The notes under the pieces are model-generated. The model searched no databases, was not told the DNA's origin, and saw nothing but the letters and a program-made list of their open reading frames with translations. A stretch of DNA of 64,000 bases from Cyanobacteria bacterium CYA (GTDB lineage Bacteria; Planctomycetota; Phycisphaerae; Phycisphaerales; UBA1924): assembly GCA_008363215.1 (NCBI GenBank), contig RHKP01000016.1:1-64000 (forward strand), read 5' to 3'. Below, piece by piece: positions 53,344 through 62,132 of the stretch. The translations under genes and the position numbers were made by a program. Within the stretch, counting starts at the first letter, position 1. Each line of letters opens with the position of its first letter.

Positions 53344-54738
53344 TCACAGCGCGCCCACCGCCTGCAGCAGGTTCAGCGCCACGCTGATGAAGAACATCCC
53401 GATCAGAATCAGGAACAGCGGCTCCATCACGATCTGCGAGAACCCGGGCTTGCCTGGCGGCTGTGATGAGTCCGGCGGAGGCTCGGCCTGCACCTGCGCT
53501 TCGATCTGCGCCAGTTGCGCCAGGTCCACCTGCCCCACCACACCCTTGTGCGCGATCGGCGGAGTCTCGCCCCGCCGCACCGCACGCAGATCCAGCAGCA
53601 GATCCGTCGCGGTCTGGTACCGCGCCTTGGGATCCTTGGCCATCATCACTTCGATGATTTCGCTCACCCCGGCGCTCAACTTGGGGTTGACGTGGTCCGG
53701 GGGCACCAGTTCGGCCTTGAGGTGCTTGTGCATCACCGCCGACGGGTTCTTGCCCTCGAAAGGCACCGAGCCCGTCACCATGTGGTACATCGTCGCGCCC
53801 AGTGAGTAGATGTCCGCCGGCGGGCCGATGTTCACTTCGCCCCGGATCTGCTCGGGGCTGATGTAGTACGGCGTGCCGAACGCCTTGCCCTTTTCCGCCT
53901 CGGCCGCCTCCTTGTCGCTGATCGCACGCGCCAGACCCATGTCGGCGACCTTGAGCACGCCTTCCTTCGAGATCATCAGGTTCTTCGGCTTGATGTCCCG
54001 GTGCACCAGTCCCTTGGAATGGGCGTGTTCGAGCGCCTCGGCCGTCTGGATGATGAAGTCCAGCGCCTCCGTTTCGTTGTACCGCTTGTGCTTGGTGATG
54101 TCGTCGTGGACCGTGCGCCCCTCGACATACTCCATGACGAAGTAGTACACGTCGCCGGCCCGACCCACGTCGAACGCCTGCACGATGTTCGGATGGTTCA
54201 ACTGCGCCGCCGCACGCCCCTCGGCGTAGAACCGTTCGATGAACTGCGGATTCTGGCTGTGCTGCTTGGGCAGCACCTTGATTGCGACCATGCGATCAAG
54301 GCTCAGTTGTTTGGCCTTGTACACCTTGGCCATCGCCCCGGCGCCAAGCCTGCCCAGAATCCGGTAGCCCGGGATCGCCTGCCCGGAACGCTCGGCCTCG
54401 ATGCGCTCCTTCAGCCTGGCCAACTGCCGCTGGGTGATGTAGTCGTGGTCGATCAGGATCTGCGCCAGCGACTGCCCGCGCTTGTCCTCTGACTCGGCGC
54501 CCCGGGCGGCGGCGAAGGCGTGCTGCACCTCCTCCGGCGTGGCCAGCCCCTGCTCGACCACCAGCCGCCCCACCAGCGTGTCGATGTTGGTTCCGCCCTT
54601 GGCCGCCCGTTGCAAGGCCTCTTCGGTCGCCTCGACCGACGCCTGTTCACCTGACGTCGGATCCAGCGGCGTGGTGTCGTCGCCTCGCTCGATCGGCGCG
54701 GTCTTGTTCGGGTCAGGTTCAGGCGAGAACTGGGTCAT
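53344..54738 (-). CDS. membrane-anchored Ser/Thr protein kinase
   Basis: Eukaryote-type kinase of 464 aa. An N-terminal helical domain (~50-115; DTLVGRLVVEQGLATPEEVQHAFAAARG...LAQILIDHDYITQRQLARL) resembles the N-terminal domain of type II secretion ATPases. The kinase domain follows: YRILGRLGAGAMAKVYKAK, VAIKVL, HRDIKPKNLM, DMG in place of DFG (VADMGLA), GTPYYISPEQIRG. One transmembrane helix lies near the C-terminus (PLFLILIGMFFISVALNLL). DMG is seen in some active kinases, so activity is likely. The orientation places the kinase in the cytoplasm. Confidence 0.9.
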   Translation of the reverse strand: MTQFSPEPDPNKTAPIERGDDTTPLDPTSGEQASVEATEEALQRAAKGGTNIDTLVGRLVVEQGLATPEEVQHAFAAARGAESEDKRGQSLAQILIDHDYITQRQLARLKERIEAERSGQAIPGYRILGRLGAGAMAKVYKAKQLSLDRMVAIKVLPKQHSQNPQFIERFYAEGRAAAQLNHPNIVQAFDVGRAGDVYYFVMEYVEGRTVHDDITKHKRYNETEALDFIIQTAEALEHAHSKGLVHRDIKPKNLMISKEGVLKVADMGLARAISDKEAAEAEKGKAFGTPYYISPEQIRGEVNIGPPADIYSLGATMYHMVTGSVPFEGKNPSAVMHKHLKAELVPPDHVNPKLSAGVSEIIEVMMAKDPKARYQTATDLLLDLRAVRRGETPPIAHKGVVGQVDLAQLAQIEAQVQAEPPPDSSQPPGKPGFSQIVMEPLFLILIGMFFISVALNLLQAVGAL

Positions 54739-54991
54739 CGTGCTTGGTTCTGGATCGGACGGAAAGTATGGGACGGATCTCCCGCTGTCAAACCCCCGCG
54801 CGCCCTCTTCCCCGAGCCGGTACGCATCCCCCGCCTCAGTGGATCGGTTGCCTGAATCACCTCAGGCCAAACAATAGCGTTCCGCGCAGCGCCCCGGAAT
54901 CGCTACCCCCGCAACTATTGCCCGTGCCCCTGCGGGTTCCTGACTCCGACGGGTTATACTGCCCTCCCCTCCATCGGTTCAGTGCACGCTC

Positions 54992-57085
54992 ATGCTCGTT
55001 ACCGAATCCCGACCTCGCGACCTCAAGTGGATCCACGCCGGACCACTCCTCTACGGCGACTGGGGAACCAGCCGCCTCTATGTGCTCGGGCTGGCATTCT
55101 TCTACACCGGTCACGCCACCGTGCTCTATCTGGCCGCCATCGGGCTCTTTATGATCGCCGTCAGTTGGGCCTACACCATCGTCTGCCGGTGCTTCCCCGA
55201 CGGCGGCGGGGTCTATACCGCCGCACGGAATGTCAACCCCATCCTCGCGGTCATCGGCTCGACCCTGCTGCTCAGCGGGTACATCATGACCGCGGCCATC
55301 AGCGTCGTGGAAGCGTTCCACTACTTCGGCGTTTCCTCCACCCTCACGCTGCCGCTCTCGGTCGCCACGCTGGTCGGCATCGGCGTGCTCAACTGGCTGG
55401 GTGCTCGTTCGGCCGGACGCTTCGCCCTGCTCATCGCGCTGGGGTCACTCGGCGTTTCGGGCATCATGGCCATCGTCTCTCTTCCCTTTTTCATCCGCGG
55501 GCTTGGCACCATCTCGTTCGAGTCCCTCACCCACCAGTCGGTCGGGTCGGCCTGGGTCAACTTCGCCAAGATCTGCCTGGCGCTGTCCGGCATCGAGGCC
55601 GTCGCAAACATGACCGGGCTGATGAAGCACCCGGTCGAACGCCAGGCCCGGCGGACCATCTGGCCCGTCGCGATCGAGGTAGTCGTGCTCAACCTGTTCT
55701 TCGGGCTGGTGCTGGCGGGGCTGACCTACCAAGTCGCGGGAACCTCGCTGGCCGAGATGAAGGTTCCCGACGTCCAGCGCCTTGAGCAGGCCCGGGCCGC
55801 GCTGATCGCCGATCTTCCACCCAACCTGGCTTCGGGTCTCTCTCGGGCCGATTCGTTCACGCTCTCCGAGAAACAACTCGCATCGCTCGACAGCGAACTG
55901 GTCGACGACTACCGCGCGCTGGTCGCGCACGAAGCCGCCACCGCCGGGTATACCAACGCCTCCATGCGCGTCATCGCGGAGGAATCAACCTCGCACTTCT
56001 TCGGCCCCCGTTTGGGCGGGATCTTCGGCGGCATCGCCGGCATCACCTTCGGGTTGCTGCTGCTCAGCGCCACCAACACCGCCGTCATGGCCATGGTCTC
56101 GGTCCTGTACTCCATGGCCCAGGATCACGAACTCCCGCGCCCGCTCACACGCCTCAACTTCTCCGGCGTGCCCTGGATAGGACTGCTCGCAAGCATCGGC
56201 GTCTCCATCGCCGTCATCGCCGTCGAGCGCGACGTCACCGTCCTGGCCAAGTTGTACGTGCTGGGCGTGTGCGGCGCGATCACCGTCACCGTGGTCTCTA
56301 CAGCCATGAACCGGGCCCTGGACATCGGCCCGCGCTCGCGCGCCGGGCTTTGGACGCTGGGAGCCTTCCTGCTCTCGATCACGCTGACCATTGGCGTCAC
56401 GCAACTCGAATCGACGGCGTTCAGCGGCACGTTGATCGTGATCGTGCTGACCACACGCGGACTGCTTCAACGCGCTCGCAGACTGGCGCCAGAGCCCATT
56501 CCCACCCCCGCGACCGGCTGGCTGGCCGAAGTCCGCGCTCAGGAAGGGCAACTCCAGATCGACCCCAGCCGCCCGAAGATCATGCTGGCCGCACGCGGGC
56601 GCTACCAGTCCGAGTTTGCCGTCGACCTGGCGAAAAAACGCGATGCGACACTGTTTGCGATCTTCGTCCGCACCGTCCGCGTGCTCGACCTGCGTCCGGG
56701 CACGTTGCCGACGATCGACACCGATGCGGACGCTCAGGAGGCGCTGGCCAGCACCGGACTGCTCGCCAAGGCCAACAGGGTGCCCTACGTGCCCATCTAT
56801 GTCGTCGCCCACGACGTGGTGGACGAGATCCTGGACTACACCGTGACGTACGGGTGCGACACGCTCATCATGGGCAAGAGCCGCCGCAGCCTCTTCAGCC
56901 GCCGTCTGCAGGGCGACATCGTCGCGCAGGTCGTCGAATCGCTGCCCAGCGACGTCATCCTCATCACCCGCTCGGCCGACACCCCGCACGAGAGCCGCCT
57001 GGTGATGCCGCCGGCAGCGTCAATCGTCGAGCAAGCCGACACCGACCTTCCTTCTCCGCCCCAGGAGAGCGCCCCCGGTGTCTGA
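54992..57085 (+). CDS. APC-family transporter with a C-terminal universal-stress domain
   Basis: Protein of 697 aa. The first ~510 residues hold about twelve helices of an amino acid/polyamine permease (LKWIHAGPLLYGDWGTSRLYVLGLAFFYTG; ICLALSGIEAVANMTGLMKHP). A ~110-residue loop between helices seven and eight is soluble. The C-terminal ~150 residues (PKIMLAARGRYQSEFAVDLAKKRDATLFAIFVRTV ... DTLIMGKSRRSLFSRRLQGDIVAQVVESLPSDVILIT) are a universal stress protein (Usp) domain with the nucleotide-site pattern G-x-S-x9-G. The stop overlaps the next start by 8 bases. TATACT at 54955 is a likely -10. Confidence 0.87.
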   Translation: MLVTESRPRDLKWIHAGPLLYGDWGTSRLYVLGLAFFYTGHATVLYLAAIGLFMIAVSWAYTIVCRCFPDGGGVYTAARNVNPILAVIGSTLLLSGYIMTAAISVVEAFHYFGVSSTLTLPLSVATLVGIGVLNWLGARSAGRFALLIALGSLGVSGIMAIVSLPFFIRGLGTISFESLTHQSVGSAWVNFAKICLALSGIEAVANMTGLMKHPVERQARRTIWPVAIEVVVLNLFFGLVLAGLTYQVAGTSLAEMKVPDVQRLEQARAALIADLPPNLASGLSRADSFTLSEKQLASLDSELVDDYRALVAHEAATAGYTNASMRVIAEESTSHFFGPRLGGIFGGIAGITFGLLLLSATNTAVMAMVSVLYSMAQDHELPRPLTRLNFSGVPWIGLLASIGVSIAVIAVERDVTVLAKLYVLGVCGAITVTVVSTAMNRALDIGPRSRAGLWTLGAFLLSITLTIGVTQLESTAFSGTLIVIVLTTRGLLQRARRLAPEPIPTPATGWLAEVRAQEGQLQIDPSRPKIMLAARGRYQSEFAVDLAKKRDATLFAIFVRTVRVLDLRPGTLPTIDTDADAQEALASTGLLAKANRVPYVPIYVVAHDVVDEILDYTVTYGCDTLIMGKSRRSLFSRRLQGDIVAQVVESLPSDVILITRSADTPHESRLVMPPAASIVEQADTDLPSPPQESAPGV

Positions 57086-59444
57086 CCTGCTCTCCGATCT
57101 GACCGAGCCGCAGCGGCAGGCCGTCACCACGACCGAGGGCCCGCTGCTGGTCCTGGCCGCTGCCGGCTCGGGCAAGACACGCGTCATCACGCGGCGCATC
57201 GCCTACCTCATCGAGATGGGTGTGGCCCCGTGGTCAATCTGTGCCCTCACGTTCACCAACAAGGCCGCCGGAGAGATGCGCGAGCGCGTCGAGCACCTGC
57301 TGGTGGGCGAACAGGCCTCGGAGCGAGATGAACGCCGCATCCGCGGGCTGACGGTCATGACCTTTCACGCCCTGTGCGCCCGCCTGCTGCGCCGGTTCGC
57401 CGAAATCTCCAACATCCCCGGGCTCAAGCCCGACTTTGCCATCTACGACGCCGCCGATCAGGCCGCCGCCGTCAAGGCCGTCATCAACGAACTCAACCTC
57501 TCGACCAAGAATTGGCCGGTCGCCTCCGTCCGCGCCGCCATCTCGCACGCCAAGAACGAACTGAAAGATGCCGGTGCTTTCGCCGCGTCAGCCACTGACT
57601 TTGCCGCCAAGCAGGTCGCACGCATCTACGCGGGCTACGAACAGGCCCTGCGCCGTGCCAACGCCATCGACTTCGACGACTTGCTGCTCCTGACCGCCCG
57701 CATGTTGCGCACCAACGCGGAAGTCCGCGGCCTGTGCCGCAACCGCTGGTCATATCTCATGATCGACGAGTACCAGGACACGAACCACGCCCAGTTCGTC
57801 ATCGCCGGTACCCTGGCCGGCGAACCCTCGGAAAGGCCCAACATCTGCGTCGTCGGCGATGCTGACCAGGCGATCTATTCCTGGCGCGGCGCCGACATCT
57901 CGAACATCCTTGATTTCGAGGAACGCTTCCCCAACGCCACGGTCATCACGCTGGGCGAAAACTTCCGCTCCACCGAACCCATCCTCAAGGCCGCCGACAC
58001 GCTCATCAAGCACAACCTCCGCCGCAAGGACAAGCCTCTGTTCACCCGTCGTGCCGGGGGGCAGCGTCCGCGCATCATCCTCTGTTCCAACGAGCGCCAC
58101 GAGTCCGAACTCGTCGTCGACTGGTTCGGCTCGCTGAGCCAGGAAGGTCTCCCCTGGCGCGAAATGGCCGTCTTCTACCGCACCAACGCCCTCTCCCGTG
58201 TCATGGAAGACGCGCTGCGCACCGGAGGCATCCCCTACACCATCGCCCGCGGCACGGCGTTCTACGAGCGCGAAGAAGTCAAGCACGCTCTCGCCTATCT
58301 CCGCGTCGTCGCCAACTCGGCCGACGATGTCTGCCTCGACCGCATCATCAACACGCCCGCACGCGGCATCGGCAAGACGACGCTCACCCGCATCGCCGAC
58401 GTTGCCGCCGGCGCCGCCTGCCCCATGTTCGAGGTCATGCGCCGCATCGAGAGCGTTGACGGGCTGAGCCCGCGAGCCGCGTCCTCCGTCCAGCGATTCG
58501 TCGCCTTGATCGACTCCTGGACCGGCGCCGGCTCGTTCCTCGGGGCCGACGTGCCCTCGTCGCTGCACGAACTGGTCGAGCGGGTCATCAGCGAATCAGG
58601 CCTCGAAAAGCACTATGAAACGCAGGCCTCGACCAGCGGGCTGTCCTCTGATGCCGACCGGCTGGACAACCTGGCCGAACTGGTCTCCAGCGCCAAGGCC
58701 TTTGAGGACGAGTACGACGCCGTGTCCGATCCGGCCGCGGAGATGGTCTTCTCCGACGACGGACCCAGTGTCGACACGCCGCCGCTGCTCTCGATGCTGC
58801 GCGCCTATCTGGAATCCGTCGCCCTCGTCGCCGACGCCGACTCGGTCGACCCTGAGCAGGGCGCTGTCACGCTGATGACCCTGCACGCGGCCAAGGGGCT
58901 TGAGTTCGGCGCCGTCGCCATCATCGGGCTCGAACAGGGGCTGCTCCCGCATTCGCGCTCCGACGCCTCGCCCGACGACCTCGAAGAAGAGCGCCGCCTC
59001 GCCTTCGTCGGCATCACCCGCGCCATGAGCCAACTCACGCTCACCAGCGCCCGATACCGCACCCTCCGCGGGCTGACCGAACGCATGATCCCCAGCCTCT
59101 TCCTCGAAGAACTCGGGAACACCGTCGACATCTCCGACCAGGCCGGCGATGACTTCGACACGGACTCAAACTCCTGGCGCGCCCGCTCGGCGCCAACCGG
59201 CCCCGCGTCGCGCCCGTCGATCGCAGGCCCGGCTCCACATCGCTTCGCCTCGACCCCGACCTCCGGCGCTGCCGCCGAGTTCCCCGTCGGGTGCACCGTT
59301 CGGCATCCGCAGTTCGGGCTTGGGCAAGTGCTCAGCATCCAGGGCGGTGCCAACGCCCGCGCGCGGATCAGGTTCGGGCAGGTCGGCGAAAAGACCCTCG
59401 TCCTTGAGTTTGCGCGGCTGAAGCGCGTGCACGACGCCCCGTAG
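57078..59444 (+). CDS. pcrA: ATP-dependent DNA helicase of the UvrD/PcrA/Rep family
   Basis: 3'-5' helicase for nucleotide-excision and mismatch repair and fork restart, 788 aa. Motif I is AAAGSGKTRVITRR; motif Ia LTFTNKAAGEMRER; motif II DEYQDTNHAQ; motif III GDADQAIYSWRGAD; motif IV FRSTEPIL; motif V TLHAAKGLEFGAVAIIGLEQGLLPHSRS; motif VI EERRLAFVGITRAM. The C-terminal Tudor-like domain (VRHPQFGLGQVLSIQGG.., the usual 'V.H..FG.G.V') interacts with RNA polymerase in PcrA. It starts at GTG 57078 within the end of the transporter gene. Confidence 0.94.
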   Translation: MSDLLSDLTEPQRQAVTTTEGPLLVLAAAGSGKTRVITRRIAYLIEMGVAPWSICALTFTNKAAGEMRERVEHLLVGEQASERDERRIRGLTVMTFHALCARLLRRFAEISNIPGLKPDFAIYDAADQAAAVKAVINELNLSTKNWPVASVRAAISHAKNELKDAGAFAASATDFAAKQVARIYAGYEQALRRANAIDFDDLLLLTARMLRTNAEVRGLCRNRWSYLMIDEYQDTNHAQFVIAGTLAGEPSERPNICVVGDADQAIYSWRGADISNILDFEERFPNATVITLGENFRSTEPILKAADTLIKHNLRRKDKPLFTRRAGGQRPRIILCSNERHESELVVDWFGSLSQEGLPWREMAVFYRTNALSRVMEDALRTGGIPYTIARGTAFYEREEVKHALAYLRVVANSADDVCLDRIINTPARGIGKTTLTRIADVAAGAACPMFEVMRRIESVDGLSPRAASSVQRFVALIDSWTGAGSFLGADVPSSLHELVERVISESGLEKHYETQASTSGLSSDADRLDNLAELVSSAKAFEDEYDAVSDPAAEMVFSDDGPSVDTPPLLSMLRAYLESVALVADADSVDPEQGAVTLMTLHAAKGLEFGAVAIIGLEQGLLPHSRSDASPDDLEEERRLAFVGITRAMSQLTLTSARYRTLRGLTERMIPSLFLEELGNTVDISDQAGDDFDTDSNSWRARSAPTGPASRPSIAGPAPHRFASTPTSGAAAEFPVGCTVRHPQFGLGQVLSIQGGANARARIRFGQVGEKTLVLEFARLKRVHDAP

Positions 59445-59588
59445 GGTCGCCGCAGCGGAAGCGTCTTGTCCACAAGGCGACTTCCCTTGCCTGACTCTAA
59501 GAAACGGACAAGTTCCTGCAAGCGTCCTCGCTGTTCGCAGGACGCTCGCGCAGGCGCACGCACTCGCGTGCTCAGGGGTTCTCAAGTC

Positions 59589-60125
59589 ATGCCCACGCAT
59601 CGCCTCTCTCGCGCTGTCCGCACGCCGTCGGCTGCCCTTGCGATTCTCCCCGGACCGGCCGCCACCGCCCTGGGCGCTCGGCCCGCCAACGACGCCTGCG
59701 CCACCCCGCAGTCCGTTACCGGAACCGGCTTCTTCATCGTTGACGGCCGCCAGGCTACCGCGGTCTTGAAGGGTAAGACGACGCCGGGTGCTCGGGGCAC
59801 ACGGGCGACTCAACCATACTACAACGGCCTCTGGTATTGCTGAACCGCGCCCTGCACCGGACCGGCCATCCCAACCACGCTTCCCGGCGGCACGGTCGGA
59901 CCCTGCAAACTCAACATCGGCGTCCTCACTCCCAACACCACCTACACCAGCCGCATCTCCGTCCGCGACCGCGGGCTCTTCGCGCGCTGCTCCAAACTCG
60001 TGGAGTCCACCACCCTCGACACCAACGACGTGTCCGACTGCCCGCCGGACATGAACGCCGACGGGCAGTTCACCTTCCTCGACATGCAGGCCTTCCTCGC
60101 GGCCTTCTTCGCCGGCTGCCCGTAG
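59589..60125 (+). pseudogene. dockerin-tailed secreted protein gene with an in-frame TGA
   Basis: One frame from ATG 59589 to TAG 60125 is interrupted only by TGA at 59841-59843 (codon 85). Before it: a weak signal region, then PANDACATPQSVTGTGF and YNGLWYC. After it, in the same frame: TAPCTGPAIPTT, a beta-rich stretch, and the GC-type dockerin tail CPPDMNADGQFTFLDMQAFLAAFFAGCP. In related planctomycete proteins the interrupted motif is of the form WxCWTAPCTG, so TGA probably replaces TGG (Trp). This looks like a nonsense mutation; readthrough cannot be excluded. The N-terminal half is shorter than expected for the family. Confidence 0.75.
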
Positions 60126-60149
60126 ACGGCACGCCTGCGGTAACCCCAT

Positions 60150-60180
60150 GGGGCTCAGTCCCGTCGGCCGGGCCCCTTTT
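60150..60180 (+). terminator. possible terminator after the dockerin pseudogene
   Basis: GGGGC and GCCCC pair around a 17-base loop that contains a small CCG..CGG stem, followed by TTTT. The stem is weak. Confidence 0.5.
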
Positions 60181-60479
60181 CGGCTTTCGTCCTCCTCGAA
60201 TCATCGTGAAAGTCGTCTCCCACGTGGCGAGAGACGCCGGCCGCCCGCCGGGCCGCGATCACGGGTCCGGGCCGCAAGCACCAAAGTCTGCTGAAATTTG
60301 CGTCGATTTCAACCCGCAGATGTTCCCGAAGATGGACGCCGCTCCCCCATCCTGCACGCCCGAGATCCAACCTGAGTCTGCATGACACTCCCCCCAAACT
60401 ACCGCCAGCGCGCAAGTTCGGGCCCTCCCCTTTGCTCCGGACCCGGCATCTGCTACCTTGCTCGTCGGAAGGGGAACCC
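60181..60479. other. intergenic region before the deiminase-like gene
   Basis: About 300 bases with no supported gene. A TACCTT at 60456-60461 lies 24 bases before the ATG at 60480 and could be a -10; GGAAGGGG follows as a ribosome-binding site. Confidence 0.35.
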
Positions 60480-62108
60480 ATGCGGACCGCCGTTATCACT
60501 CTCGCCGCTCTGACTCTCGCCTCGCTCGCCCAGGCCCAGCCCATCGTGGGATCCGATCCGCTCCCCCGCGCGCTGACGCCTGAAGAGGCCGCGTGGATCA
60601 AACGCCACCCCATCGTCGCCGATCAGTCCCGAGTTGCCCCGCCCGGACCGGTTCGCACGCCGGCCGAGTATGACCCCGCCGAGGGCATCCTCATCGCATG
60701 GGAGGGCACCACCGGTTGGTTGAACATCCTGGCTCAAATGGCCCGCGACATCACCACCATCGGCAACGCACAGGTCTTCGTCGTCACCGACAACACCTCG
60801 GAGCGCACCAGCGCGAGCAGCGCCATCCAGGCCGAGGGTGCCGACATGTCTCGCGTCCAGTTCGTCATCCGCACCACCGATTCAATCTGGATCCGTGACT
60901 ACGGGCCTCGCTACATCTACCTGGGCGTCCAGCCAGACGGCTCCGGCGGCGTCCGCGCCATTGTCGATCACACCTACAACCGTCCCCGACCCAACGACAA
61001 CGCGCTGCCCTCCTACTGGGCCACCCTGCGCGATGAGCCCCGATTTGCCATTCCCCTCGTCCACGGCGGGGGCAACTATCACCTTGAATCGGGCGACCCC
61101 GCCGGCGTCGGGCACGCCACGCGCCTGATCGTCAACGAGAATCCGTCGCTCACCGAGTCGCAGATCATCGGGTACTGGCGCGACTACCAGAATCTTGAAA
61201 CCACCTTGTACACACCATACCCCACCAGCGTCGATTCCACCCAGCACATCGACATGTGGATGATCATGCTCGATGATGACAAGGTGATGATTTCAGAGTG
61301 GGTCAACGAACCATCCTCCCCCTGGAACATCACCTCCAACAACGCGGCCGCCGCCTTTGCGGCCCGCGGGTTCACGGTCTACCGCGTTCCCGCGGTGCGC
61401 TCGGGCGGCACCCACTACACCTTCACCAACGCGGTGATCTGCAACGACCTCGTGCTCATCCCCAGTTATACCAACTCGACCGCGTCTGTCCACAACTCCA
61501 CCGCCCTGGCGACCTGGCAGGCCGCCCTGCCCGGCAAGACCGTCCGCCAGATCCCCTCGCAGGCCATCGTCACCTACGCAGGCGTGCTGCACTGCATCGT
61601 CATGCACGTGCCCGCCCCGTCCGGGGGCGAGGCGCCCAGCGTCTACCTCACCAGCCACAACGACGGCGCCGGCATCGACCCCGGCACGCTCCAGATCATC
61701 ACCTGGCTCACCGATGACGACGAAGGTGCAACCACCGCCGACTTCTACCTCTCCACCGACGCCGGCGCCACCTACCCCACGCTGCTCGCCTCGGGCGTTC
61801 CCGCCGGGGACGAGTCCTACTACTGGACCGTCCCCAACCTCGCAACCAGCAACGCCAGGATCAAAATCCTCGTCCACGACGCCGACGGCAACACCGGCTT
61901 TGACGAAACCGACCTCGCATTCACCATCAACGGCACAGGCTGCGTCGCCGACTGGAACCACGACGACGTGCTCGACTTCTTCGACGTCGCGGCCTTCCTC
62001 GATGATTTCGCCGCCCAGGATCCGGTTGCCGATCTGACCGACGACGGCACCTTCGACTTCTTCGACGTTTCCGCCTTTCTCGCCGCCTTTTCGACCGGCT
62101 GCCCGTAA
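60480..62108 (+). CDS. secreted peptidyl-arginine/agmatine deiminase-like protein with dockerin tail
   Basis: Exported protein of 542 aa with signal peptide MRTAVITLAALTLASLAQAQ. The catalytic domain (~65-400) follows the PAD_porph family: TTDSIWIRDYGPRYIYL, PLVHGGGNYHLESGD, STQHIDMWMIMLDDDKVMISEW with His-x-Asp, and the nucleophile Cys in YAGVLHCIVMHVP. The family hydrolyses guanidino groups of agmatine or of arginine in proteins. A beta-sandwich region (~405-490; ITWLTDDDEGATTADFYLS) and two GC-type dockerin repeats (DWNHDDVLDFFDVAAFLDDF; DLTDDGTFDFFDVSAFLAAF..GCP) follow. GGAAGGGG precedes the ATG. Confidence 0.85.
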   Translation: MRTAVITLAALTLASLAQAQPIVGSDPLPRALTPEEAAWIKRHPIVADQSRVAPPGPVRTPAEYDPAEGILIAWEGTTGWLNILAQMARDITTIGNAQVFVVTDNTSERTSASSAIQAEGADMSRVQFVIRTTDSIWIRDYGPRYIYLGVQPDGSGGVRAIVDHTYNRPRPNDNALPSYWATLRDEPRFAIPLVHGGGNYHLESGDPAGVGHATRLIVNENPSLTESQIIGYWRDYQNLETTLYTPYPTSVDSTQHIDMWMIMLDDDKVMISEWVNEPSSPWNITSNNAAAAFAARGFTVYRVPAVRSGGTHYTFTNAVICNDLVLIPSYTNSTASVHNSTALATWQAALPGKTVRQIPSQAIVTYAGVLHCIVMHVPAPSGGEAPSVYLTSHNDGAGIDPGTLQIITWLTDDDEGATTADFYLSTDAGATYPTLLASGVPAGDESYYWTVPNLATSNARIKILVHDADGNTGFDETDLAFTINGTGCVADWNHDDVLDFFDVAAFLDDFAAQDPVADLTDDGTFDFFDVSAFLAAFSTGCP

Positions 62109-62132
62109 CGCCGAGTCCAGCGCTTTGCCGGA

